Source of the DNA: Fodinibius saliphilus | GTDB taxonomy: Bacteria > Bacteroidota > Rhodothermia > Balneolales > Balneolaceae | Direction of reading: 5' to 3' | DNA length: 64,000 nt | Assembly: GCF_005869845.1 (NCBI RefSeq) | Contig: NZ_VAWF01000001.1 | Coordinates: forward strand, 1,674,001-1,738,000 | Part shown: one piece after another, positions 54,168-62,682 of the stretch | Numbering within the stretch: position 1 is the stretch's first letter | Layout: each line of letters begins with the position of its first letter | Translations under genes and position numbers: made by a program | Notes under the pieces: generated by a model | Seen by the model: only the letters and a program-made list of their open reading frames with translations | The model's database searches: none | Told to the model about the DNA's origin: nothing

Positions 54168-54781
54168 TGTCTTTTATAGTTAATTCCATTCAAAATAAAA
54201 TTGAGTAAAAAGCCTTTTCGCTCTTTCAGATATTCAACAAAACCTTCCTCATCCATATCAAAGACACCCTTTATCATCGCCTGGGCATAAAAGGGGAACA
54301 AAATCAAACCGACAATACTTGTTAAAAATTGTCGTGGTTTAACATTATCCATCTTTCCTTCTTCCGCCTCTTTTTTCAGCTGCTGTAATAATTTTCTTGG
54401 CGGATGGGCTCCCTGCTTGTCCACAAACTCTTTTAATCGTTCGGGGTTTTTATTCATCTCATGAAACAGGAATTGAACAATATTCGGATTCCCTTCCAGA
54501 AAAGCATAATAGGTATCAATAATTTGCTCAACCTTTTCATCTATCGGCATGTCAGAGCCTAGTACCCCAAAAATAACCGGAAAAAAACGACTCATCTCTC
54601 GTTGGTAAACTTTCTGAAAAAGTTTGTCTTTACTTCGATAATAATAGTGTAACATCGATTTATTGATATCCGCCTCATCAGCGATCTCTTGCATTCTTGC
54701 CCCATCATACCCTTCACGCTGAAACACACGGCATGCGGCATCAAAAATTAATTCTTCGGTATCTTTCTCTTCTTTAGTCAT
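54164..54781 (-). CDS. TetR/AcrR-family transcriptional regulator
   Basis: The N-terminal HTH reads EELIFDAACRVFQREGYDGARMQEIADEADINKSMLHYYYRSKDKLFQKVY, the TetR signature. The C-terminal helices would bind ligand. ATG 54781 is preferred over the upstream TTG. It heads the efflux run and overlaps tolC by ATGA. Two palindromes in its upstream region are probable operators, so it is likely an autorepressor that is relieved by a pump substrate. The arrangement resembles CecR with YbhGFSR in E. coli. Confidence 0.93.
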   Translation of the reverse strand: MTKEEKDTEELIFDAACRVFQREGYDGARMQEIADEADINKSMLHYYYRSKDKLFQKVYQREMSRFFPVIFGVLGSDMPIDEKVEQIIDTYYAFLEGNPNIVQFLFHEMNKNPERLKEFVDKQGAHPPRKLLQQLKKEAEEGKMDNVKPRQFLTSIVGLILFPFYAQAMIKGVFDMDEEGFVEYLKERKGFLLNFILNGINYKRQ

Positions 54782-54820
54782 GATCAATAAATCCTGTTAA
54801 AAATTAACCAACTTACTTGT

Positions 54821-54836
54821 TCAACCATCTGGTTGA
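54821..54836. promoter_or_regulatory. Probable TetR operator, proximal
   Basis: TCAACCA-TC-TGGTTGA is a perfect palindrome around a two-base centre, about 47 bp upstream of the TetR ATG. A related copy lies at 54912-54927. Confidence 0.7.
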
Positions 54837-54911
54837 CATCAATCAAAAAAAACTCTCATAATCTTCCTGCTTTCTGACTACAGATCAAGATATCAGTACC
54901 AACTAACAAAT

Positions 54912-54927
54912 TCAACCATTTGGTTTA
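54912..54927. promoter_or_regulatory. Probable TetR operator, distal
   Basis: TCAACCA-TT-TGGTTTA matches the proximal palindrome at 13 of the 14 arm positions, 91 bp away centre to centre. Two sites suggest cooperative or looping repression. Confidence 0.65.
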
Positions 54928-54963
54928 ATTTTTTGATTGATCCAATAAAGATTTTCATTAGCC

Positions 54964-55000
54964 ATAAAAAAACCCACCTGAGAAATATCAGGCGGGTTTT
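54964..55000 (-). terminator. Rho-independent terminator of the AAA+ gene
   Basis: On the minus strand AAAACCCGCCTGA pairs with TCAGGTGGGTTTT (one G-T pair), followed by TTTATGG. It begins about 20 bp after the AAA+ stop and separates that gene from the TetR promoter. Confidence 0.88.
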
Positions 55001-55021
55001 AGAACAACGGATACGTACTTA

Positions 55022-56734
55022 TTAGCCAATTCGATATTTTAATTCTTCAATTTTAGAAAGAATCTCCCCTCGATCCATTTCTTGGTATCGTTCGGGAAGC
55101 AGTTCTTTTGAAGTACACTCTATAACAGCGCTAAGCGTTTGCAGCTCTACCTCTTCAGGATAGGTAGGCGGCAAAAAGTCATTAAGAGCCAGATCTAGTA
55201 TTTCGGGGGTTACCTTCTCTTTGCCCTCAGCAGCAGCACGAAATTTAGCACGTGTTAGGGCAGCTTCCATATCAGCACCGGAAAACGATTTTAATCCCTG
55301 TGCAATAACCTGAGGCACATAATCTTCGGTAAGCTCCAAACCAGTTTTCTTTTTCATAGCCTCGTAAAGTTCTATCCGCTCCTCTTCTGTATGAGGAGGA
55401 AATAGAGCCAAGTGCTCTTCTGCTCGACCCTGACGTTTAAGATCCACCGGCATCAGATCGGGACGCGCCGTCATCAAGAACCAGAGAATCTGTCCGCGAT
55501 TTCGTGTATCGCTCATAAAAGTAGCAATTTGAGAGAATACACGACTCGATACCCCGCTGTCTCCACTTGCATCCCGATCACCCAAATAGGCATCGGCCTC
55601 GTCAATCATTACTGCTACAGGAGCCATTGCTTTCAACAGCCCCAATATTTTTTCAAGATTCCCCTCCGTTACTCCCTGCCATTGACTCCTGAAGTTCTTC
55701 AGTTTCACCATCGGAATTCCAACTTCATTTGCAAAACAGGTTACCAAGAAAGTCTTACCCGTACCAACCGATCCACACACCAAATATCCCATGGGCAGTA
55801 CATCTTGCCGGCCATTTTTGAGTGCAGCAACCGCATGCCGCAAATGTTCTTTTACCTTGGTATGTCCGGCAACGTCATCTAAAGAGTAATCTGTTTCAAC
55901 AAATTCCAATAGCCCATAAGCTTCTGCCTCGATAAGTTCTTTCTTTGCCTCTGCAAGACGGTCGTGGGTTATCTTCTCCTTATTTTGGAGAGCATTAGAC
56001 AAAATGCTTCTGATGTTAATAAAATTGAGACCCGCTGTCTGCTGGGCTACTACCGTCTTACTTACCTCAGATATCTCTTTAAATTCATCACCAGGCAGTT
56101 CATGCGAAATAAATTGTTTACGTTCCTTTTGCTCTGGAATACCTATTTTTATCTCATTGGTATAAGGATTCTGAACCAACGTTTTATTGAGGTCAGCAAG
56201 ATTTTCAGTAATTAATGCGGTAGTAAAATCAGCTGCTAAAAACATTGGATCATGCGCCCACCGAGAAAGATAGACCAAGGCATTGCGATCTTCGGTAGCC
56301 GTAGAACCGGCCTCATTCATAGGTACAATCGTTTCAGCATAATCGACAATGAGGGCAATGCTCTTGTTGCTATCAATACGAACGCGGAAGTACTGTTCTA
56401 GAAGTGAAAAAACCCGGACTGGATCTTTGGGTAACTTGTTAGCATAATCGGTTCCTACCAACGAATCACGGCCGGCAAGGGCTTGATTAAAGTCTTTTTG
56501 CGTCTCCTTATCACGAAAGTATATACCGGAGGAACGATCATAAAAAATCACATAGTCACGGGCCCCAAAAAATTCTTCCGAGAGAAATGATTTTAACCGA
56601 ACAAAGTCAGTCCCTCCTTTATCTTGTAGAGGTACCAAGTCATGAACATTGCCATGCAATATGAATTGATTTATAGTACGGCTCAAATATTTTTGGGCAA
56701 ACTCTTGGGCCCATTTGGGATAATGATCAAACAT
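55022..56734 (-). CDS. AAA+ ATPase
   Basis: This 570-residue protein has a divergent N-terminal ATPase-like domain (residues 1-270, without a clear Walker A) and a canonical C-terminal AAA domain. The latter shows Walker A GSVGTGKTF, Walker B VAVMIDEADAYLG, sensor-1 FLMTARPDLM and Arg finger region LKRQGRAEEHL. A C-terminal helical lid follows (FSGADMEAALTRAKF). The classic AAA layout is that of remodelling ATPases. It is the most downstream gene of the PspA-led cluster, on the same strand but 121 bp from the CNNM gene. I infer a role with PspA analogous to Vps4 with ESCRT-III, which is unproven. Confidence 0.8.
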   Translation of the reverse strand: MFDHYPKWAQEFAQKYLSRTINQFILHGNVHDLVPLQDKGGTDFVRLKSFLSEEFFGARDYVIFYDRSSGIYFRDKETQKDFNQALAGRDSLVGTDYANKLPKDPVRVFSLLEQYFRVRIDSNKSIALIVDYAETIVPMNEAGSTATEDRNALVYLSRWAHDPMFLAADFTTALITENLADLNKTLVQNPYTNEIKIGIPEQKERKQFISHELPGDEFKEISEVSKTVVAQQTAGLNFINIRSILSNALQNKEKITHDRLAEAKKELIEAEAYGLLEFVETDYSLDDVAGHTKVKEHLRHAVAALKNGRQDVLPMGYLVCGSVGTGKTFLVTCFANEVGIPMVKLKNFRSQWQGVTEGNLEKILGLLKAMAPVAVMIDEADAYLGDRDASGDSGVSSRVFSQIATFMSDTRNRGQILWFLMTARPDLMPVDLKRQGRAEEHLALFPPHTEEERIELYEAMKKKTGLELTEDYVPQVIAQGLKSFSGADMEAALTRAKFRAAAEGKEKVTPEILDLALNDFLPPTYPEEVELQTLSAVIECTSKELLPERYQEMDRGEILSKIEELKYRIG

Positions 56735-56855
56735 AAATTCGCTAATCGTTTTTAGAAATTGAAAGAAGGCTCACTTTCATGCCCCAGTGAGAACTATTAT
56801 CTGTATGGCTTACGTACAAACCAGGCCAAAATGTTACAAACAAATTACCAAGTAG

Positions 56856-58130
56856 TTACTCAATAACTACCAGCTTAACCGTTTCAATACGACTGGGCGT
56901 GGCCTTACTGATTATGATCTTATTCCCATCAATCAGCAGTTCCTCATTCACTTTGGGGATACGTCCTAAAGCATTAATAACATAACCTGCAATAGTCTCA
57001 TACTCTGCAGACTCTTCCGGTAATGTTATTTCGGGATGTTCCTGTAATAAATCATCAATTTCGATACCGCCGCTAAGTATATAAGTTCGCTCTGAAAGCT
57101 TTTTCACGAAATGCTCTTCTGTATCATACTCATCCTGAATATCTCCAACAACTTCTTCAAGTAGATCTTCAATAGTTACCATTCCGGAGGTACCTCCATA
57201 CTCATCGATAACAATAGCCACAGAAATATTGGACTTTCTAAACTCTGAAAGCAGATCTTTTGACTTTTGAGATGCCGGAACCAGCTTAATTGGCCTCATA
57301 ATCTCAATAAGATTATCGGGATTGCTAAATAGGTCATAGGCAAAAATAACTCCCACAATATCATCTATACTTTCCTGATATACCGGAAGCTTTGAAAAAC
57401 CTGATGAAATAAAAAGTTTGAGCGTCTCTTCAATACTTGTATTCTTTTCAACAGCCACAATATCGGTACGGGGAATCATCGATTCCTTAACCCGTTTATT
57501 AGACAGCTCCAATACATTATGTAGTATCTCAGAGTCTTCCTTGTCAAGATCATGTCCCCCACTATCTCGCAACTCCTGAAATATAAGTTCCACATCTTGC
57601 CGCCGAAATACGCGTCCAGATCTGTCAATCTCCGGATCAACAATCTTGATAATAAAATCAGAGCATTTATCTGCCAGGTAAATTAAAGGCCTAAAAATCC
57701 AGTTGCATATTTGCTGGGGAACAGCAATCACCTTTACCCACCAATCGGCATGAATGCGGAAAATAGCTTTGGGCAAAATCTCTCCAAACAACATAATTAC
57801 CACCGAAGCAATAACAGTTTGCCAAACCAGCATCATCAGATTTGAAGGAACCGCACCAAACCAACTTTGGTAGATATGGGTAATCGGCGTTACCAGAAAA
57901 ATGGTCATCAGTGTGGCATATACCACATTGACGATATTATTACCTACCAGGGTAGTAGTGAGAAAGGTTTCCGGATTTCGCACAAAATAATTAACAACAC
58001 GCCCCGTTTTAGACGTCTTCCTGGATTCTATCTCCAGCTTCAAACGATTAGCGCTTACAAACGCAATCTCTGAGCCAGAGAAAAATCCACTCAGAAAAAT
58101 AGTAAGAACTATAAGTAGAAGTTCAGTCAC
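56856..58130 (-). CDS. CNNM/CorC-family membrane protein with CBS domains
   Basis: The N-terminal DUF21/CNNM domain has four helices (LSGFFSGSEIAFVSANRLKLE). It is followed by a CBS pair (MIPRTDIVAVEKNTSIEE..., IDEYGGTSGMVTIEDLLEEVVGDI) and a CorC/HlyC C-terminal domain. The family is linked to magnesium/cobalt efflux and envelope stress. The 424-residue length is normal. The start is GTG 58128-58130. It lies 65 bp after the enoyl-CoA hydratase gene. Confidence 0.92.
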   Translation of the reverse strand: MTELLLIVLTIFLSGFFSGSEIAFVSANRLKLEIESRKTSKTGRVVNYFVRNPETFLTTTLVGNNIVNVVYATLMTIFLVTPITHIYQSWFGAVPSNLMMLVWQTVIASVVIMLFGEILPKAIFRIHADWWVKVIAVPQQICNWIFRPLIYLADKCSDFIIKIVDPEIDRSGRVFRRQDVELIFQELRDSGGHDLDKEDSEILHNVLELSNKRVKESMIPRTDIVAVEKNTSIEETLKLFISSGFSKLPVYQESIDDIVGVIFAYDLFSNPDNLIEIMRPIKLVPASQKSKDLLSEFRKSNISVAIVIDEYGGTSGMVTIEDLLEEVVGDIQDEYDTEEHFVKKLSERTYILSGGIEIDDLLQEHPEITLPEESAEYETIAGYVINALGRIPKVNEELLIDGNKIIISKATPSRIETVKLVVIE

Positions 58131-58195
58131 GTAATCTTATTAAGTAAATATTTTTTTATCCTACCGAAATGGAAATACAGACAAAAGAGCAACGA

Positions 58196-58975
58196 TTATT
58201 TCCCTTTAAAATCCGGCTTCCGTTTTTCAAGAAATGCAGAAGTACCTTCGACAAAATCTTCTGTCTCGCATAGCTCTCCAAAAAGGTCTGCTTCTATCTG
58301 GTAACCATTTTGATGGTCGGAGTGATATACCGCTTTAATAGCACTACGTACGGCAACAGGGCCATTTGATAAAATCTTTTTAATAAGTTCTCTTGCCGCT
58401 TCAGCAGGATCACCATCGGTCACTTTGTTGACGAGCCCCAGCTCTGCAGCCTCTTCCGCCTTCACTTGCTTACCGGTTAAAATCATCTCCAGCGCTCTGG
58501 CCCGCCCCAACAGACGAGTAAGCCGCTGTGTTCCCCCATAACCGGGAATAAGTCCTAACCCCACTTCCGGTAATCCAAAAGCAGCATTTTCACTTGCGAT
58601 ACGCAGATGACAAGCCATAGCCAGTTCGGCCCCGCCCCCTAAGGCATATCCATTAATTGCACCAATAACCGGACGTCGCGTGTCTTCGATAAGCTGAAAG
58701 ATCTGCTGTCCCTTTTGTGAAGCCATGCGGCCAGAACGATTATCAAGTTCACGCAATTCTTTGATATCAGCTCCTGCGACAAAAGCCTTATCACCAGCTC
58801 CTGTTACAATAACAGCTTCGATATTCTCATCAACCTGAATAGCCTTAAAAACATCTACCAAGTCATTGAGCACATTATCGTTTAGTGCATTTAACTTTTT
58901 AGGCCGATTAATAGTGACGGTAGCGATACCTTGATCGTCAGTCTTACAAAGGACCGTATCATAAGATTTACTCAT
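58196..58975 (-). CDS. Enoyl-CoA hydratase/isomerase (crotonase) family protein
   Basis: The crotonase oxyanion motifs AGADIKEL and GYALGGGAELAMACHLRIASENAAFGLPEVGLGLIPGYGGTQRL contain both catalytic glutamates. The C-terminal FLEKRKPDFKGK is typical. From ATG 58975 the 259 residues match the family length; an open frame further upstream overlaps the preceding gene. It hydrates trans-2-enoyl-CoA in beta-oxidation or a related pathway. It lies 7 bp after a PspA-cluster gene, so it is cotranscribed, although a metabolic link is not obvious. Confidence 0.92.
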   Translation of the reverse strand: MSKSYDTVLCKTDDQGIATVTINRPKKLNALNDNVLNDLVDVFKAIQVDENIEAVIVTGAGDKAFVAGADIKELRELDNRSGRMASQKGQQIFQLIEDTRRPVIGAINGYALGGGAELAMACHLRIASENAAFGLPEVGLGLIPGYGGTQRLTRLLGRARALEMILTGKQVKAEEAAELGLVNKVTDGDPAEAARELIKKILSNGPVAVRSAIKAVYHSDHQNGYQIEADLFGELCETEDFVEGTSAFLEKRKPDFKGK

Positions 58976-58982
58976 AAATATA

Positions 58983-59882
58983 TTATTCTTTAACCCGGTT
59001 CGAAGTGTTAACTTGCGATCCTGACTCAGGTTCTTGTTCCTTTTCTTCTTCCATTTCAAGAAAATCCGAATCTAAATCAAGATCATCAAGGTCAGAATGT
59101 AAAGGTAAAATGTCTTTGTCAAGATCGTCAATAAGTTGTGATGTTTCTTCCACTTCTTCAAGAAGATTATCAAGCTGGAAACCAATTTCTTCAGGGTTAC
59201 TCATTGTCATCGACTGTTCATAAATATAATGAATGGCATCTTCAATAGTTTCCAGGTGAGTTTCGCAAATCAAATACTTCTCTTTCGCGATTTCAAACTT
59301 TTTAAGACGTTTTTTGAGGATACCAACCCGACGTGCCTTCGTACGCTTCAGCCGATCCGACTTCATATTTTTAATCTTCCGTTCCTCTTCCTGAACCTCG
59401 TCTTTTAAACTTTCTTCTACCGATGTATTCATATATAGCTGATATCGCTTATGAAGATCTAGCAGGGTAAGATAGTTAGAAATCAGCTCTTGAATTTTTT
59501 TTCGAATATTTTCTAATAACCCTTGAGAACTATACGGAAGCTTATCAAAATTTTCTTTAATAAGCTTTGCTAAGTGTTTCAGTACTAAAAATCGCTTTTT
59601 ACTCTTTTGGTCGAGTTCCTGGAATGTTGATTTTTCTTCAGCAGCAGGATTACGTTCCCGTAACTTTCTTAGCTTAACGCTTTTTCTGAATCTTGGTAAT
59701 CGCGGAACAATACCTAGGTACATAAGCTCTACGCCAAAAGCCATTGAGAGTACCAGATTCGACATCAATCCCACATCGTCCATCAGAAAAGCCGATATAG
59801 TAGCGACCAATAGTACTCCCATATTTAATGGGTGTAAAAAAGCCTCGCGTGTAAAATTTATGGATTTGTCTTCTTCACTCAT
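58983..59882 (-). CDS. Two-TM coiled-coil membrane protein of the PspA cluster
   Basis: I do not recognise this 299-residue protein. ATG 59882 is chosen, 10 bp after the preceding stop; an open frame further upstream overlaps that gene. Two adjacent helices near residues 20-60 (MGVLLVATISAFLM and NLVLSMAFGVELMYLGI) are followed by a long highly charged coiled coil (residues 70-240) and an acidic tail. The topology places the coiled coil in the cytosol, where it could bind PspA-type polymers. It is the third gene of the PspA operon. Confidence 0.72.
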   Translation of the reverse strand: MSEEDKSINFTREAFLHPLNMGVLLVATISAFLMDDVGLMSNLVLSMAFGVELMYLGIVPRLPRFRKSVKLRKLRERNPAAEEKSTFQELDQKSKKRFLVLKHLAKLIKENFDKLPYSSQGLLENIRKKIQELISNYLTLLDLHKRYQLYMNTSVEESLKDEVQEEERKIKNMKSDRLKRTKARRVGILKKRLKKFEIAKEKYLICETHLETIEDAIHYIYEQSMTMSNPEEIGFQLDNLLEEVEETSQLIDDLDKDILPLHSDLDDLDLDSDFLEMEEEKEQEPESGSQVNTSNRVKE

Positions 59883-59892
59883 AAAATCAGAT

Positions 59893-60348
59893 TTAATCTT
59901 CGCTTGATCGTGAACCCGGAGACTGATCAGACGGTTTTTCACCCGACCCAATAGTTTTGTTAACCTCAAGGGTATCAGCCTGTTGTTCAATTTCTTTATA
60001 CAAAAGCCCCATCTCTAACTTAACCTGCTTCAATGTATCTTTTGCTTTTTCTTTTGCCATCTCTTCATCAAACTCCTGTTCATCTATGGCTTCTTTCTTT
60101 TCGTCCGTCAAACTTTCCATGGCAACATCTAACCTTGCTTCTACAGATGCCACCTTATGCTTAACCGAATAAAGGAAGTCATCAAAGGTATCAAGCATCT
60201 GGCTTTTGTCCATGTTTTTTAGTGCATCAGAGATCTTTTTTGTTTTATTAGCTCGTGAAGCGCGTTCTTTAATCTCACGCATCTTACGGTAATGAGCTTT
60301 ATACTCTTCTTTCAAACGTTCACGTTCGCTCCGGCTATCGTTGGCCAT
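59893..60348 (-). CDS. Small coiled-coil protein resembling the C-terminal half of PspA
   Basis: The 151-residue soluble protein is helical and charged. FDDFLYSVKHKVASVEARLDVAMESL aligns with MVNRLNERTAKNEARMEMALDSI of the neighbouring PspA, with both followed by an acidic stretch and a xxEMG/xxDMG end. Near the C-terminus it has KTIGSGEK, matching KTIGNKEK at the end of PspA. I therefore read it as a PspA half-paralogue. Starting 12 bp after the PspA stop, it is cotranscribed. Confidence 0.72.
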   Translation of the reverse strand: MANDSRSERERLKEEYKAHYRKMREIKERASRANKTKKISDALKNMDKSQMLDTFDDFLYSVKHKVASVEARLDVAMESLTDEKKEAIDEQEFDEEMAKEKAKDTLKQVKLEMGLLYKEIEQQADTLEVNKTIGSGEKPSDQSPGSRSSED

Positions 60349-60360
60349 AGCACTATATCA

Positions 60361-61149
60361 TTAAGATTTTGACTTTTCTTTATTGCCAATCGTTTTGCCC
60401 TGTTCTTTTTCAGGAGCTTCTTTCTCAATTTCAATCTCCCCTTCATTAGCAGAACCTACGCTCTTTTCCTCTTCTTTTGGGGCTTCCGTTTTACCCATGT
60501 CAGCCTTAAACTGCTCTACAAGCTCATGGGCACGAAGCTTTTCGGCGTTGGCCTCAATTTCCATTGTTTCTGTATCAATACTGTCCAAGGCCATTTCCAT
60601 ACGAGCTTCATTTTTAGCTGTCCGCTCATTTAAACGGTTAACCATCTCGTCATGCGTTTGATCGAGCCCACCTGTTTCAAATTGTTCCAGTGCATCAGCC
60701 ACTTTACCTTGCCATTCGGCTCGTTCACTGGCACGCATTGCTTCTTTAGCCTCCTGTATTTTGCTATCCTTCTCACGAATAAAGGCCTTTTTAACCTTTA
60801 AAGCTTTCTCATAGGCTTGTTCAGCAAATTTGAGCTGCTCTTTGGAACTAGACAGATTTTCTTTAGCCTTCTCAAGCTGCATTGCATAACCTTCAGCAAT
60901 ATCATCTCGGTCGGCATTAATAGCCGATTTAATTTTTGCCGTAAGATCTTCGATGCGCTTTTCATACTTTTTCACTTCTTTTTGAAGCATGATCATATTC
61001 GCCTTTACCGTAGCGATATTTTCATTCATCTGGGGAATCTGATCATTAAGATCCCGAATATTCTGCTCTAAAATGAGCTTAGGATCTTCCAAGGAACTTA
61101 CAACTCCACCGAAAAGCGACTTAATAGCACGAATGAATCGTTTAAACAT
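60361..61149 (-). CDS. pspA: PspA/IM30 family protein (bacterial ESCRT-III)
   Basis: PspA polymerises on the cytosolic face of damaged membrane. The N-terminal amphipathic helix MFKRFIRAIKSLFGG and the DPKLILEQNIRDLNDQIPQM segment are diagnostic. Long helices follow to about residue 215, then an acidic Glu/Lys-rich tail of about 40 residues that standard PspA lacks, ending KTIGNKEKSKS. It is the first gene of a run with a half-paralogue, a membrane coiled-coil protein, a crotonase, a CNNM protein and an AAA+ ATPase. No pspF, pspB or pspC is adjacent. Confidence 0.92.
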   Translation of the reverse strand: MFKRFIRAIKSLFGGVVSSLEDPKLILEQNIRDLNDQIPQMNENIATVKANMIMLQKEVKKYEKRIEDLTAKIKSAINADRDDIAEGYAMQLEKAKENLSSSKEQLKFAEQAYEKALKVKKAFIREKDSKIQEAKEAMRASERAEWQGKVADALEQFETGGLDQTHDEMVNRLNERTAKNEARMEMALDSIDTETMEIEANAEKLRAHELVEQFKADMGKTEAPKEEEKSVGSANEGEIEIEKEAPEKEQGKTIGNKEKSKS

Positions 61150-61262
61150 GGTATTATCTCTTTTTATTGATTTTTGCCCTGCCCTATAATACTAATTGCT
61201 TATTCTACAATTTAGCTCTAAGACTTTAAAGTTATGTTATTTTCGTGATATTGCAATTAATA

Positions 61263-62615
61263 TCACTGTTTCTTCGATATTTTGTGGATTCCATCTTTGT
61301 CAACGCGATGAGTAACCATCTGTTCTTTAATAACATGAGTATCATCAACGATAAAAGCGTCATCCAACGTATCTTCTGCAGTTTCTATTGCTTTGTTGTT
61401 GTTCGTAAAACCAACGGCTAATGTTTCACCTTTTTTAACTTTTGTGCCTACTTTATGCTTTAATTCAATGCCAGCGGCAGAATCAATGGTATCTTCTTTC
61501 TTTTTACGTCCCGCTCCCAGCTCCAGGGAAGCCATCCCGATACAATAAGCATCTATCTCAGAAATTATTCCTGTTTGTTTAGCTGTAAACTCAAATTGAT
61601 GCTTAGCCTTTGAGTATTTATCAAAATCTTTAAGTACTTCTATATTTCCGCCTTGGTGCTCGGTCAACTGCAGCCATTTTTCAAAAGCTTGTCCATTCCG
61701 AACAGCTTCTTTGCTCTTTTGAATCCCATCTCCTACCGTTTCAGCTTTACCTCCTAGAAAAATCATAGTGCCTGCAAGAGTATGGGTAACTTCCATAATA
61801 TCCTTTGGCCCCTTTCCCTGCAGGGCCTCCATAGATTCCTCCACTTCCAGCCAGTTTCCTACTTTATAGCCAAGAGGTTGATTCATATTCGTCAGATAAG
61901 CAACGGTCTCCTTTCCAAAATCCTCACCAATAGCCACCAAGGTTTGGGCAAGCTTTTTCGCATCTTCTTGGGTTTTCATGAATGCACCGGATCCAAATTT
62001 AACATCCAGTACCAAGGCATCAATACCTTCAGCAAGCTTTTTACTCATGATGCTACTGGCAATGAGAGGTATCGATTCTACCGTCGCCGTCACATCTCGT
62101 AGCGCATAGAGACGCTTATCGGCAGGAGCAATATCCTCGGTCTGCCCAGCCATTACCATTTTACATTTAGATAAAATCTCCCGATACCGATCCAGAGTAA
62201 TATCAACGGTAAAACCTGGAATTGACTCCATCTTATCCAACGTGCCCCCGGTGTGCCCCAATCCCCGACCGGAAATCATCGGAACCGGCACATCGTAACT
62301 AGCTACGATAGGTGCCAATATCAGCGATAGTTTATCTCCCACCCCGCCTGTAGAATGCTTATCTACTTTTTTACCGGGAATATCACTAAGATCAACTACT
62401 TTTCCTGAATGTAACATGGCATAGGTAAGGGCCGAAGCTTCATCACTGTTAAGCGTATTGAAATAGGCAGCCATCAAAAAAGCACTCATCTGGTAGTCCG
62501 GCAACTCATCAGCAGTATACTGATCTATCAAAAATGTTATCTCTTCTTTTGTTAATGCCTTACCATCTCGCTTTTTACGGATTATTGATACTGCGTTGTA
62601 CGATTTAGAAGCCAT
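61263..62615 (-). CDS. deoA: Thymidine/pyrimidine-nucleoside phosphorylase
   Basis: This enzyme splits thymidine (and possibly uridine) to base and sugar phosphate. The signature SGRGLGHTGGTLDKMES is intact, the phosphate-binding KHSTGGVGDKLS is present, and the C-terminal domain has the family pattern (GMASLELGAGRKKKEDTID). The 450-residue length fits DeoA/Pdp; pyrimidine specificity cannot be decided. It is separated by 113 bp from pspA and diverges from pdxB. Confidence 0.94.
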   Translation of the reverse strand: MASKSYNAVSIIRKKRDGKALTKEEITFLIDQYTADELPDYQMSAFLMAAYFNTLNSDEASALTYAMLHSGKVVDLSDIPGKKVDKHSTGGVGDKLSLILAPIVASYDVPVPMISGRGLGHTGGTLDKMESIPGFTVDITLDRYREILSKCKMVMAGQTEDIAPADKRLYALRDVTATVESIPLIASSIMSKKLAEGIDALVLDVKFGSGAFMKTQEDAKKLAQTLVAIGEDFGKETVAYLTNMNQPLGYKVGNWLEVEESMEALQGKGPKDIMEVTHTLAGTMIFLGGKAETVGDGIQKSKEAVRNGQAFEKWLQLTEHQGGNIEVLKDFDKYSKAKHQFEFTAKQTGIISEIDAYCIGMASLELGAGRKKKEDTIDSAAGIELKHKVGTKVKKGETLAVGFTNNNKAIETAEDTLDDAFIVDDTHVIKEQMVTHRVDKDGIHKISKKQ

Positions 62616-62682
62616 AAACTACTGTTATTGGATTAATTTTTGAGTTGTAATAATGTATATTTGATCAAAACTTGATATCTAA

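Noticed and set aside
54833-54861. TTGACA-N18-CATAAT on the plus strand near the TetR operators
   Set aside because: There is no plus-strand gene downstream within reach, and the TTGACA is part of the operator palindrome.
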